From: Panagrolaimus kolymaensis
Taxonomy: Eukaryota; Nematoda; Chromadorea; Rhabditida; Panagrolaimidae
Reading direction: 5' to 3'
DNA length: 64,000 nucleotides
Assembly (NCBI GenBank): GCA_028622995.1
Contig: JAJQJQ010000050.1
Location: 372,001 to 436,000 of the forward strand
In this document: positions 1 through 15,489 of the stretch, one piece after another
How the letters are laid out: every line of letters starts with the position of its first letter
How positions within the stretch are numbered: position 1 is the stretch's first letter
Program-made: the position numbers and the translations under genes
Notes under the pieces: model-generated
The model's database searches: none
What the model saw: only the letters and a program-made list of their open reading frames with translations
Told to the model about the DNA's origin: nothing

Positions 1-769
1 TAAAAAAATTTACTATTGAGTTAAATGTGGAAATAATTTTTCCAAAAAAAATTGACAAAAATGTTTCGCCATAATTTATTATTATTTTTTGATAACCAAA
101 AATTAAAGACAAAAATAAATTGATTAATTAAAAACCTTAATCACAATTTCCGCTTTTTCTTTTCTCTTTTCTTTTTAACGTTAATCTTTTTCTTCATGCT
201 TGTTTCACGTGTTTTTATTTAAGGCATAGATAGTTAAAAAAGCCACCGCATAAAAATATGTATGACAGCGCGGCTTATATTTTTTTAAAACGGCTACAGT
301 AGCCAGGAACATAGATGTTTTTTCATTTTCATTTTCTTTTAATTTGTCTCAGCAAAAAAAAAATAATTTATGATATCATAAAGTGCCACTTTTATTTCTA
401 TTTAAAGAAATATTTATTATTTTATTTTTAGATGAAAGAAAGCTAAACTCTTTTTCTTCTTTCTCTCTTTTTTTAATCTCATCCATCGACTTTACTTTGA
501 ACCTTTACAAATTTGTACTATGGCTTTTATATGCATGCAAGAAAAAAAAGTATAACCTTTATAAAATAATAATACCTTAGATTTGAGGCAAGAAAAAAAT
601 AAAAAATAAAGATTTATGCTTCAAGTGCCTAGAAAATTCCATAAAAAATGGTTTTAATTTGCTTGGCACAAAAGCTACCGTAGTTCCAAAGAGCATAGTT
701 TTTTTCCATTTTAAACTTCTCTGCAAAAAATTACACCGACAAAATAAATTTTTATTTTATTTTTTTAAG
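1..769. other. AT-rich DNA upstream of the SMAD exon
   Basis: Very A/T-rich sequence with long T and A runs and no convincing coding exon. It is probably an intron or 5' flank of the SMAD gene, because the first recognisable MH2 exon begins at about 770 behind a TTTTTTAAG acceptor and no MH1 domain is visible here. The one longer open stretch (383-580) is low-complexity Phe/Leu/Ser sequence and looks like chance. Confidence 0.4.
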
Positions 770-1651
<882 letters not shown>

Positions 1652-3391
1652 ACATTTTTTGGAAACACAGCTTTTTTAACTTTTTTTCTGTAAAAATTTC
1701 TTTATTTTTTTTTTAATAATTTTTTTTTCTTTGCTATTAATGGTTTTATTTCTTCTTGTAAATATAATAAATTTAATAGCAACTATCATGTCGTCACAGT
1801 TTTTTGGAGGATGACCTTGGGCAACAAAAAAAATATAATTCTCAACGATCATTGTCCCAATAAAAAAAGCGAAGGGAAATCCCAGTTTTTTTTTTCTTCG
1901 AAGGATTCTCTTTTTTTGTTATTAAATAACTCCACCTCTCTCATTTATTTTTATTTTTGCTTGCTTCTTGCTTATTTTGATTATTGGATGGGAAAAAGAA
2001 AAGAACAAACATCACAAACAAACAACGACAACCAACTCATTCTCTCTTTTTCACTCCGCCTTTTTATCGATCAATGTTCCCCCTTTTTCCCCGTTCTCTT
2101 CTTTTCTTTCTTTTTTTTTTGCCATAGCCACCAACCACCACTCTTCCTTCTAATACCAGTCAGTCGAGATAGAAGAGAGAGAAAAATAGGCAGCAACAAC
2201 AATGCTATTATATTTTTCATTGCATCTTTTTCCGCCTTGCCCAGTCTCTTGCCGACATAAACTATTTTCAATTTTTCTCTCTCACATTTTTTTCTCCTTG
2301 ATACCTTTCTTTGTGCGTCTCGAATAGCCTCAATAAGAAAGGCGTTCGTCCGGGGTATGTGAAAATATGTATTTATTTTTTTTTTTTTGCATCAGCATCG
2401 ATGTTGTTGTCAATCTTTTTTTCTTTCTTTTCTTCTCCTTTTCAAATTTATTCGGTTTAGCTGTCGCTGTTTTGTCAGTCGGTGTGACCCATTTAAGAGG
2501 GAAGTCCGAATGTGCGTGTTTCTCTCATCAAAAAGTATTCGTCTGAAGAATAAACTATCTATCGTTTTTTTTATTTCTGTGGCAGTAGTTAGTGAGGAGC
2601 CTCTGTTTTATTGCGCTGATTGCTAATCATAACGATTTGATCATTTTTATTCTGAAGCTCTATGGTTTATTTGTCTTCTCTGAATTAGATTTTTTTACTT
2701 ACCTTGACTTCCTTTAAAAAAATTCAAATAATTAGTTTTTAGTATTTTCTTTGACAAATTACGATTTTTGGTTCTGATAAGTTTTTCCTTTTTCCACAAA
2801 AAACCTTTTACTTTTAGCTTTTTTTGATTGCATTTAATTTTTGTTGTTTGATTTTTATTATTATAAAAACAAACTATCATTTAACTAACAACCCAACCAC
2901 CTAAACCGCCTCTTCGCTGTCTCTTTTTTCTCTATTGATGTCACTCTCTCTCTCTATCTCCCGTCCCTTGCATGTTTTTAAACCAATCTCTTGCTCCTTT
3001 ATTATTATTTTTGTGAGTTTTAAAAGTAATAAAAAGTTATTTTTATATCACAAAAATAATATTTTTCTTTTCCTTAAATAACTTTATCCTAAAAATTACT
3101 TAAAGATATTTGTCGTCTTTTAACCTTTTTCTCAAAAATAGCAAAGAAATAAATAATATTTTGTATTTGATCAAAGAACTCTTTTTTCCTTTCAATAATT
3201 TTTAAACGTGAAAGCAACTAACTTTTTTCCCACAAATAAAAACGTGTTTGGTTCTTTGACTTTTTTTTGTTGATTGGATTTGATTGTATTTTTTCTTTTT
3301 TTTTCTAATAATTTTTTGAACGTTTAAACTTTTAGTTTTTTTTTAATTTCATCGATGCCAGTAATCTATTTTCCAACTGGCGGCTTTTAAT
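1652..3391. other. Intergenic, pyrimidine-rich, nothing recognised
   Basis: About 1.7 kb of T- and C-rich sequence with runs of CTCTCT near 2945-2960 and many TTTTTC tracts. Open stretches at 1811-2260 and 2387-2626 translate into low-complexity Phe/Ser/Leu protein without domain resemblance. No tRNA-like cloverleaf or repeat was recognised. The last few hundred bases should contain the promoter of the downstream OGT gene. Confidence 0.4.
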
Positions 3392-7442
<4,051 letters not shown>

Positions 7443-8427
7443 TTAGTGTATAGCTGATACTCATCATCAATTTAAAACCTTATACTCATTTTAATTTAAT
7501 TATTTTATTCCACCAATATACTATTTTTTGTTTGCCCTCCTCAATTTTTTTATTTTTAGCGAAAAGAAAAAAAAGATGCCGGTTTATAATTTTCTCTCAA
7601 AATGTGGTTGTTTTTTATTATTATTTTTATTACGGTACTACTAATCTTCGTTCCTATGGAATGGTTTCATATATGTAAATAAATTTTTTTTCTTCATTTG
7701 TTGTTATTCTTTATCTTTTTTTCTTCACCATTTTATTATTAATTTGTCTATTAATTTATTTTCATTAAAATGGAAGGCAAACAAATATATTTTTTACTAA
7801 CAATATTAAGGGTTTTAAATATTTAAAGAATTGGTATATTTTTAGCATTGGGATTTTTGTCTTTCTTTTTTTGTATCATTATTTTTGGACAATTTTTTTA
7901 TCTTGGTGAATAAATTTTTTTTAAAACAGATGAATTTTATTTTATTTTGCACTTATGAAGACGGCGAGTAACAAAAGTTTAGAAATTTTGCTTTTTAAAT
8001 CTTACTCACTCTTCTTGAAAGTAACCAAAAATTTGTAAAAAAAAAACTAATTTTAGTATCAATAATAAACAGTCCAACAAACCCAGATTTTTAAAAATAG
8101 AAAAAATTAATTATGAATGGAAATTTTGAAAAAGTGCAGTGGATTTCTGTAGTTTTTTAATATTTTTATTTTTAATCCAAACTATAAAATAAAGGGTTGC
8201 AGCCGAACGAGTTTAGTTGATAATGCTTTAACAGTCATGAAGTCTATTTTTTTGTGTCGTCAGCAAGAAACTCAAAAACACAAGGATCCATTTATTTTGC
8301 TTACGTAGATGCTTACTGATAAAAAGCTTAATTCGGAAGAAAAAGAAGAAAGAGTAAATACATGATTATCTTTTTCTCAACCACACCATCAAATAAAACC
8401 CAATTTTTATGAAAAAATCTTGCTTTT
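7443..8427. other. 3' flank of ogt-1
   Basis: AT-rich sequence after the OGT stop. AATAAA-type signals near 7677 and 7909 are candidate polyadenylation signals for ogt-1. No coding exon or RNA gene recognised. The region ends at the presumed left boundary of the Helitron. Confidence 0.35.
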
Positions 8428-9280
8428 TCTACCTATATAAAGCGAGAATGTATGTCTGTTTGTCTGTTTGTCGGTTTGACGTCCCCTAGCAAATGGAAAT
8501 GTGTCTAGCACGTCCTATGCAGTTTTTCACGCTGATTACGAATATGTGAATTTCGTTTATCGGAAACGAAATGGTCGATCAAGACATGCATTTTAAATTT
8601 GCATAATCGAAAAAATTCTCGACGCGAATGTTTCTCTTTGTATTTGTGTGGAAATGAAAGTGAGCGAATTTCTTTTGTTTTTTGAAGAATAAATTTTTTT
8701 TGATATGTTTTAATGTTTTTTGATTTGAAAGATCGCCTTCCATGAGCAACAGTAAAGGTGAAGATTATGTATTGAAAGAAAATTTTTAATGAATATTATA
8801 AAAGGTTCATGATCGTAACAAAAATGAAAAAATACCGTTATTTTTGTAAACTATAGAATTTAAAGGAAAAAATGTTACCATTTTTTTGAAAGCCGTATTC
8901 GCTTATTTATGCTCGGAAAAAAATAGTTAGTGCGTAATAAGGTTGTTTCAAACATTCAGCTTCTCAATTTTATTGTTGTTTTTTAAAGCGTCGAATAAAC
9001 CAATCGAAAATGGCGGCAAAATTCTTTAATTTCATTGCATGCAACGACTCAAAGAAATACTTCAGAATCGTCGCTTTCAGAAACATTCCCCAGAAGAATG
9101 CTTGAAAAAACGAAATTGTTTAGCATGATTTTTTTGTTTCGAATCAGACTATACTTTTTTCAGCCTACTATACAGTCGGCTGCTCATATCGAATTGATTT
9201 TCTGCTGTTACTATTGCTTTTAAGCATCTTTTTTTTATAACGTGTTCGCGTTTTTTTATACGGTGTTTTTTTTTTTTACG
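8428..9280 (+). promoter_or_regulatory. Helitron 5' noncoding leader
   Basis: About 850 bases between the presumed left terminus and the Rep-helicase start. It contains the TGTCTGTTTG repeats (8453-8473) and a GC-richer patch (about 8480-8640) that stands out from the surrounding AT-rich DNA. A short open frame beginning MAAKFFNF near 9010 ends after about 30 codons and is not considered a gene. It probably carries the terminus recognition sequence and promoter; that is inference from position. Confidence 0.4.
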
Positions 9281-11680
9281 ATGTCCGTTGCTGATGGTAG
9301 CTCTGCTGCTGTTGGTGACACCGTCGCTAGCGGTGGCTTTGCTGCTGCTGGTGATAACGGCCTTCGGGCACTCTCTGATGGTGGCTCTGCTACTGTCGGA
9401 GTTAACGGCCTTCGGGCAACCCAAGTTTACGGTCTTCGGACAAACCAAGATCACGTTTCTCAAGTTAACGTATCACAAGCTAACGGTTCTCAAGATAACG
9501 TTTCTCAAGTTGCAAATACAAATGAAGTTAGTGTTTCACAAGTAACAAGTGCGGCAGAAGTTCTAGCTTCTCAAGCAACAACTTTTAAAGATGATGAAAG
9601 TTTTTTTACGCAAGATGAAGAAGCTTACGTTACTGTAGATAATGGTGAAGATTTAATGAGCGATGTTTTTGCACCGCAAGAAGTCAATCATTTACCGATT
9701 GAACCAATGGAAATTGATAGTAATAATGAACCCATTTTAATGGGTGCAATGATCGAAGCTTCGCAGATTAATGCTAGTGAATTAATCCCAAATGAAGAAA
9801 TGCAAATTGCTGCAGAATTAGAAGAAACGTATGAACAATATTGTCGACGGAATCATTTGAAAGGAAACAAAACGTTAAAGAAAAAATGGCTTAGTCAAAG
9901 GCAAAAAAAGGAAGATCGTTTAAATGTAAACAAAAAGCGTCGCGAGCAGCGTCAAAAAGCAAAAGAAAATGAAGCACCTGAACAAAGAAAAAGGCGTTTA
10001 CAAGAGGCAAATGAATTGAAACAAATGAGAGTAGAAACGGAAACTCGAAGTAAAAAACGAGCAAGATTGGGAAAAGATAACGCGGCAAAAAGTTTGAAAC
10101 GTGAAAATGAAAGTGAAGAAGAAAGAGAAGGGCGGTTAGATACTCAACGTATTCTTCAAGCTTCTCATCGTGAAAATGAAAATGAAGAACAACGAGAGCA
10201 ACGTTTAGAAGCTGATCGTACTCAGCACTCTAATGCCAGAGAAAACGAAACTTCCGAGGAAAGAGAAGAGCGGTTAGAAACTCAACGTATTCTTCAAGCT
10301 TCTCTTCGTGAAAATGAAAATGAAGAACTACGAGAGCAACGTTTAGACGCTGATCGTACTCAGCACTCTAATGCAAGAGAAATTGAAAATGAAGAGGAAA
10401 GAGAAGAAAGACTTGAAGGTATGCGACAAAGTAACAGGAGGCGTCAAGAAAATCCAGAAATGGAATTTCAAGATGCAAATCCTGAAAATGTTGATATCTT
10501 TAGCTTAGGTGATATGAACGTTGAATGCACATTTTGTAAAGCAATGCATTTTGCTGCTGAACCAAGAAGTAATGATGGTACTTTTGATAGTTGTTGCAAT
10601 AAAGGAAAAGTAAAAGTAACAATTGAGCCAAATTTCCCCGAGGAATTAAAAAAGTTATTAAAAAGAGAAGAAGGAACTGATTGGAAGGAATTACATTCCA
10701 ATATTAATAAGTATAACACAAGTATGAGTTTCGCCTATACGGTTGGACAAGTAAGACAATTACCTGGAGTTTTTAATTATCGAGTTCATGGAGAAGTTAT
10801 GCATAAATTATCAAGGTATACTGAAACGATGCAAGGACAAAATCCAGCATATGGACAACTTTGGATTATCGAAACAGATGATGCAATCGAATACCGTTGT
10901 CAAGCTCCATTTGCTATCGGTTGTGACAGAGAAATGTTTAGATTTTTGCATGAATTAGTTTCAAATGCAAATAAATATGCAGAAATTTATCGAATGTTGC
11001 ACGAATATGAAGATGAAGAAAGTGAGAGAGCTGAAGATGAAGGTCGCCAGCCTAAAGTTTGCAAAATTGTTTTTAAGAAAACGACTAATAATACGAGCGA
11101 TCCTCATGCTTTTCCAAGAGCCAATGAAGTTGCAGCTATTTATGTTTGCGATGAAAATGGTGACATTCCTTGGAATGATGTTTTTGTACAACGAAAATGT
11201 AATCCAAATGAAAGACCAATGGAACAACGAATTCGAAGACATACTGAACACGTTGAACCTTTAACGTTTGTTTTATTTAATCCATATGGAACTGGAGATT
11301 TTTGGCATTTTAATAAAGTTAAAAATTCAGATAATCCTGTTGGAGCAAAGATGACTGCGTTACAATATGCATTGTTTAAGTTAGCTTGGAGACCCGAGCA
11401 TGATGACGAACCATTTAATCCAATTCTTCATGGAGGAAAATTGTTAAGTAAATACTTATGTTGGTCGTTTAGCATTGTTGATAATGGTCGAATGCAGTTT
11501 CACCGAACTCATCAAAGACAATATCGAGTTGAAAGTTATGCCGGTTTAACGGATTATTTACGTACTATGGCAGAGGCTAATGGAGTGCAACCAGGAAAAA
11601 AGTTTATTTTACCATCAAGTTATACTATGGGACCACGGAATCAATCAGAATGTATGCATGATGCTATGGCAATGTCGTAA
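9281..11680 (+). CDS. Helitron Rep-helicase, N-terminal part, ends at premature stop
   Basis: First 799 codons of the Helitron protein, from ATG 9281 to an in-frame TAA at 11678-11680. Residues 1-110 are low-complexity, with repeated G-L-R-A and V-S-Q units. Residues about 185-390 are a highly charged, probably coiled-coil segment containing a 46-residue tandem repeat (see the repeat entry). A Cys/His-rich patch CTFCKAMHFAAE, followed by CCNKGKV, about residues 415-445, matches the small metal-binding motif ahead of the Helitron-like N domain. The downstream part (VGQVRQLPGVFNYRVHGEV, PMEQRIRRHTEHVEPLTFVL, FNPYGTGD) is the N-terminal region of the family and leads directly into the catalytic Rep domain beyond the stop. 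The next codons continue in the same frame, so the TAA most likely replaced a sense codon such as CAA. As it stands this half lacks the HUH and tyrosine motifs and the helicase. Confidence 0.85.
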   Translation: MSVADGSSAAVGDTVASGGFAAAGDNGLRALSDGGSATVGVNGLRATQVYGLRTNQDHVSQVNVSQANGSQDNVSQVANTNEVSVSQVTSAAEVLASQATTFKDDESFFTQDEEAYVTVDNGEDLMSDVFAPQEVNHLPIEPMEIDSNNEPILMGAMIEASQINASELIPNEEMQIAAELEETYEQYCRRNHLKGNKTLKKKWLSQRQKKEDRLNVNKKRREQRQKAKENEAPEQRKRRLQEANELKQMRVETETRSKKRARLGKDNAAKSLKRENESEEEREGRLDTQRILQASHRENENEEQREQRLEADRTQHSNARENETSEEREERLETQRILQASLRENENEELREQRLDADRTQHSNAREIENEEEREERLEGMRQSNRRRQENPEMEFQDANPENVDIFSLGDMNVECTFCKAMHFAAEPRSNDGTFDSCCNKGKVKVTIEPNFPEELKKLLKREEGTDWKELHSNINKYNTSMSFAYTVGQVRQLPGVFNYRVHGEVMHKLSRYTETMQGQNPAYGQLWIIETDDAIEYRCQAPFAIGCDREMFRFLHELVSNANKYAEIYRMLHEYEDEESERAEDEGRQPKVCKIVFKKTTNNTSDPHAFPRANEVAAIYVCDENGDIPWNDVFVQRKCNPNERPMEQRIRRHTEHVEPLTFVLFNPYGTGDFWHFNKVKNSDNPVGAKMTALQYALFKLAWRPEHDDEPFNPILHGGKLLSKYLCWSFSIVDNGRMQFHRTHQRQYRVESYAGLTDYLRTMAEANGVQPGKKFILPSSYTMGPRNQSECMHDAMAMS
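10100..10420 (+). repeat. 138-bp in-frame tandem repeat in the Helitron protein
   Basis: Units start at 10100, 10238 and 10376: two full copies of exactly 138 bp and the beginning of a third. Each encodes 46 residues of the pattern RENE-EEREERL-TQRILQAS followed by RENENEE-REQRL-ADRTQHSNA. The spacing is a multiple of three, so copy number can change without breaking the frame. The charged heptad-like pattern suggests a coiled coil. Confidence 0.9.
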
Positions 11681-14600
11681 AAGTTTGGATTACCCGATTT
11701 GTTTATTACAATGACGTGTAATCCAGAAAACCCAGACATTACAAGAAATTTATTTGAGAATCAAAAAGCTTACGATCGACCTGATTTAGTTGATATAGTT
11801 TTTAATTATCAAGTAAAAGGATTTGTTAAAGAAATGAAAGATAAGCTTATGGGTAAAGTAAAAGCTTATATTTATGTTGTTGAATTTCAAAAACGTGGTT
11901 TACCCCACATTCATAGTTTATGGTGGACGGAAGAAGCTTGGGATGATCCCGACAAAATCAATAAGTATATTTCTGCGGAATTGCCTAATGAAAATGAAGA
12001 TAAAGAACTTTATGATTTAGTTGTAAAACATATGACTCACAGGCCATGTGGCGATTACGATCCCAATGCTATGTGTATGCAAGATGGTAAATGTAAAAGA
12101 GGTTTTCCAAAAGCATTTTGTGATGAAACGTTTTTGGATGAAAATTCTTATCCACGTTATCGAAGAAGAAATGATGGTAAAACAGCAACGGTACGGTTTA
12201 AAGGACAACCATTTGTTATTGATAATAGATCGGTTGTTCCTTACAATGCATATTTATTGAAACGATTCCAATCTCATATCAATATTGAAATTGTTGGTAG
12301 TCCGCGCACAGTAAACTATCTTTTTAAGTATCTTTTTAAAGGTCCAGATAAAATGGCAATAGAAATTCGTGAAGGTGAAATTAATTATGATGAAATTAAA
12401 GCTTTTATTGATGCACGTTATTTGAGCGCTCATGAAGCATTTTGGCGCTTAAGAAAATTCGATATGCACTTTTTAAGTGAATCGGTTGAAAGATTAGCTA
12501 TTCATTTGCCTGAACAACAAGCAATTACGATGGCAGATGATGCAACGGAAGAACAAATGCTTCAAGCTGCATTGCGTGATTCAAAGTTAATGGCATTTTT
12601 TAAGCTTAATGAAGAATTTTCTGCTGGAATGAATAGAACTTTGACGTATCCTCAAGTTTGTGTTCATTTTACGTGGAAGCCTCAGTTGCGTAAATGGACT
12701 CCTCGATGTAAAACGACTAAACCTAAATGTCCAAGAATGTATGCAGTTAACCCAAAGAATACAGAACTTTTTCATTTAAGAAAGTTATTAATGGTAGTTA
12801 AAGGTCCTCGAAATTATGAAGATTTACGACGTGATCCGTTTGTTCTTGAAGTAATTCATCCAACATTTCGAGAAGCATGTGTCGCACGAGGATTAGTTCA
12901 ATCTGATCAAATGTATTATGATGCATTAGAAGAAGGAACGTATCACAATATGCCTCGACAACTTCGTTCATTATTTGCAAGAATTGTAGCGCATTGTGAT
13001 GTTGAAGCTCCATTATGGTTATGGAATCAGTTTCGAACTCAGTTAACGGAAGATCTTCTTCGAAGTAATCGAGGTGATCGAGACCTTGCTGAAGTTTTGG
13101 CGTGGAGACAAACGTTGAGAATGATTATTAACAATGAACGTTCACTTGAAGATTATCCTATCCTTCAAATGGTTGCGGAAATTGTTGGAGGAATTGAAGA
13201 TGAATCGATTGACGTTGCAGCTCATAGAATTCGAGGTGATGAAATGCGGGGAAGTTTGAATCCCGAACAAGCAAATGCATATGAAGCAATTATGGGACGA
13301 GTTGAAAATCCTGAAGATTCTGCCGCATGTTTTTACATTGATGGTCCAGGAGGTTCAGGAAAGACTTATCTTTTTAATTGTTTATTTTCCACTTTAATCG
13401 GTAAAGGTAAAAAGATTATTGTTATGGCCTGGAGTGGCATTGCTGCTTCATTGTATGAAACTGGACGCACCGTTCATAATGTCTTTAGGCTTGATTTTCC
13501 ATTCGAAGATGATAGTAATTCAGGCATTTCTGCTTTGGATTCGCTTGCAAAAGATTTGAAAGACGTTGATGCTATGGTTTGGGATGAAACTCCAATGGCT
13601 CCTCGAAGAGCATTAGAAGTTATTGACGAAAAATTAAGAGAAATTATGAATAATAACGTCCCATTTGGAGGAAAAGTTATGATTCTCGGTGGCGATTTCC
13701 GTCAATTGGGTCCAATTGTTAAAAACGGTACAAGAAACGATATTGTTAGAAGTAGCATTAAATCAAGCCCACTTTGGCAGCATTTTGCTTCTAATTATTC
13801 AACTTTAATTAGAAATGAAAGAGCTGACAATAGTGGTGATGGTTTTGCTGAAACTATTTTAAGTATCGGAGATGGAAGCGCAAATGATGAAAATGGAAAA
13901 GTTCCAATTCCAGAAGAATGTACAACTGATGCAAATTTAGTTGAAAAAGTTTTCGCAGACGTTATCGCCGATAAAGATTATAATGCTTTTTCTTCAAGAG
14001 CAATTCTTTCAACGGTTAATTGTGAAGTTGATGCATATAATGAAGAAATTATTAATTTGCTTGATGAGAATACAGAAAAAGTTTACACAGCAGTTGATCG
14101 AATTGAAAATGTTAATGCCGATGGAAATGCAATGGAATATGTTCCTGAACATTTTGAATCGTTTAAGCCAAGTGGATTCCCCGCTTACAATTTACGTCTT
14201 CGTGAAAATACAATTGTTATGCTAATGAGAAATTTGAATATTCGTGAAGGATTATGCAACGGAACAAGGCTTTTGATTAAAAAGTTGGAACGCAATATTA
14301 TTATTGCTGAAAAACTTTTTAATAGAAGCACAAATAATGACGATAATATTGTAATGATTCCAAGAATTACTCTTCTCGATGATTCAAGCATTTTTACAGT
14401 TTACCGAAATCAATTTCCGGTAAGACCAGCATTCGCAATGACTATTAATAAAGCTCAAGGTCAGACGTTCGATCAAATTGGAGTCGATATCAGCCGAGGA
14501 ATTTTTACTCACGGTCATGTATATGTAGCTATTTCTCGCACACGTGCTTGGGATCGCCTTCAAATTAAGTTACATGCTGATGATGTAAATTGTTCACGAA

Positions 14601-14905
14601 ATATTGTTTATAGTGAATTGTTGAACGAAAAACCTCTTGCAGTTATGCAACCGGATGGTCCAACGATCGAAGATTTAAATCCAAATTGGAATGCGCAAGA
14701 AATTATGGAAGTTGATGAACATCCACATAATGATATCGAATATGAAAACGAAGACAATGAAGTCTTAAGAGGTATTAATGCAGGTTTAACTGCAGAAGAA
14801 GAATATAATGAAGATTGGAATAATGTGAATGAATTTGAACAAAATCAAGAAGAATTTAATGCATTTTGGGAAGAAAACCATCAAGGTGACGATGAAGAAG
14901 ATTAA
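11681..14905 (+). CDS. Helitron Rep-helicase, catalytic Rep and PIF1-like helicase part
   Basis: About 1074 codons in the same frame as the preceding segment. Rep domain: KFGLPDLFITMTCNPENPDI, then the HUH motif GLPHIHSLWW (CAC-ATT-CAT at 11906-11914), a Cys-rich CGDYDPNAMCMQDGKCKRGF segment, and the paired tyrosines of NYLFKYLFKG (codons at 12317 and 12329), which cut and rejoin DNA in the family. RYLSAHEAFWRL follows. The helicase is of PIF1 type: LNPEQANAYEAI, Walker A GPGGSGKT (13343-13366), WSGIAASL, Walker B VWDETPM, GGDFRQLGPIV, the NLNIREGLCNGTRL motif, and AFAMTINKAQGQTF with VYVAISRTR at the end. The C-terminus is a long acidic tail. No catalytic residue appears lost. Without readthrough of the upstream TAA it has no obvious ATG start that would keep the whole Rep domain (a late ATG at 11711 falls after KFGLPDLFIT), so a full-length product is unlikely. 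Confidence 0.9.
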   Translation, partial: KFGLPDLFITMTCNPENPDITRNLFENQKAYDRPDLVDIVFNYQVKGFVKEMKDKLMGKVKAYIYVVEFQKRGLPHIHSLWWTEEAWDDPDKINKYISAELPNENEDKELYDLVVKHMTHRPCGDYDPNAMCMQDGKCKRGFPKAFCDETFLDENSYPRYRRRNDGKTATVRFKGQPFVIDNRSVVPYNAYLLKRFQSHINIEIVGSPRTVNYLFKYLFKGPDKMAIEIREGEINYDEIKAFIDARYLSAHEAFWRLRKFDMHFLSESVERLAIHLPEQQAITMADDATEEQMLQAALRDSKLMAFFKLNEEFSAGMNRTLTYPQVCVHFTWKPQLRKWTPRCKTTKPKCPRMYAVNPKNTELFHLRKLLMVVKGPRNYEDLRRDPFVLEVIHPTFREACVARGLVQSDQMYYDALEEGTYHNMPRQLRSLFARIVAHCDVEAPLWLWNQFRTQLTEDLLRSNRGDRDLAEVLAWRQTLRMIINNERSLEDYPILQMVAEIVGGIEDESIDVAAHRIRGDEMRGSLNPEQANAYEAIMGRVENPEDSAACFYIDGPGGSGKTYLFNCLFSTLIGKGKKIIVMAWSGIAASLYETGRTVHNVFRLDFPFEDDSNSGISALDSLAKDLKDVDAMVWDETPMAPRRALEVIDEKLREIMNNNVPFGGKVMILGGDFRQLGPIVKNGTRNDIVRSSIKSSPLWQHFASNYSTLIRNERADNSGDGFAETILSIGDGSANDENGKVPIPEECTTDANLVEKVFADVIADKDYNAFSSRAILSTVNCEVDAYNEEIINLLDENTEKVYTAVDRIENVNADGNAMEYVPEHFESFKPSGFPAYNLRLRENTIVMLMRNLNIREGLCNGTRLLIKKLERNIIIAEKLFNRSTNNDDNIVMIPRITLLDDSSIFTVYRNQFPVRPAFAMTINKAQGQTFDQIGVDISRGIFTHGHVYVAISRTRAWDRLQIKLHADDVNCSRNIVYSELLNEKPLAVMQPDGPTIEDLNPNWNAQEIMEVDEHPHNDIEYENEDNEVLRGINAGLTAEEEYNEDWNNVNEFEQNQEEFNAFWEENHQGDDEED

Positions 14906-15457
14906 GTTTAAAGCTATGCTAAAGTTAAAGTTGTTTTTTGTTTTTGTTTTCAAATGAAAATGATCAAACGTTAAAGCGGGTTTGTTTTGCTCTTTCTAGA
15001 GCATTGTTTCCCCGTCAACAAAAATCAATAACCCTCTTGAAGCTGGAAACCGTGACGTGGTTAGAGGGCTTACTGTCAAATTTGTTTTTTGTGGCAAACT
15101 AATATCCAGCATTTTTATTGTTACTTTTTATCTGATGTTTGATTGTGTCTGATGTGTATTTATTTGTTTTGTTTTGTAAATTTGTTTTGTGAAAATAAAG
15201 AATTATTTTAAAATGTTTAAACGCGCAACAACATGAGCCTTAGCCTTAGTATTTTTGTTTCTAAATATCTTAGCAGAAATTTTATTATTATAATCAATCA
15301 AATTTCCCAAATTTTATATCACCATTATTAGAAAAATATTTCCCCTTTTATCATCCAACCCTTCTCCAGAATAACTCAACCAACGTTGTATTTTGTATTC
15401 GAAAATGTTATGTGTGTTTCTGAAAGTGTTTATTTATTTCTACGCAAAAAATAATGA

Positions 15458-15489
15458 GGGACCACCGAAGGTGGGCCCAAAAGCCCTTG
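15458..15489 (+). repeat. Helitron 3'-terminal hairpin and end
   Basis: A perfect 5-bp inner stem CCACC/GGTGG with GAA loop, extended by an A-G mismatch and three G-C pairs, in a region otherwise almost free of G and C. It lies 11 bases before CTTG and T. Position and shape match the subterminal hairpin of Helitrons, but the terminal tetranucleotide is not the usual CTRR. Confidence 0.55.

Larger units (their letters stand above)
8428..15489 (+). mobile_element. Helitron rolling-circle transposon, nearly full length
   Basis: An approximately 7.06-kb element encoding the Rep-helicase of Helitrons. The left end is proposed at the TC of TCTACCTATATAAAGCGAG, followed by TATGTCTGTTTGTCTGTTTG, a type of start I associate with animal Helitrons. 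The right end is proposed just after a GC-rich hairpin at 15458-15478 (arms GGGACCACC/GGTGGGCCC, GAA loop, one mismatch), 11 bases before CTTG followed by T. Helitrons normally end in CTRR about 10-12 bases after such a hairpin; CTTG is a departure, so the exact right boundary is uncertain. The usual A-T insertion site is only half matched, because the base before TC is T. There are no terminal inverted repeats or target duplication, as expected. The coding frame is complete except for one stop codon (see the two coding entries). Confidence 0.75.

Noticed and set aside
1811..2626. Open frames on both strands in the SMAD-OGT gap
   Set aside because: Translations are Phe/Ser/Leu or Lys-rich and follow the T-rich composition; no domain, no splice pattern.
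14987..15000. GCTCTTTCTAGAGC palindrome containing CTAG, considered as the Helitron 3' end
   Set aside because: The hairpin is weak and the CTAG lies within it, not 10-12 bases after it; the GC-rich hairpin at 15458-15478 fits better.
8428..15489. Idea that the Rep-helicase frame is a host PIF1 helicase gene
   Set aside because: The HUH motif and paired tyrosines ahead of the helicase, absence of introns and terminal structures identify a Helitron.
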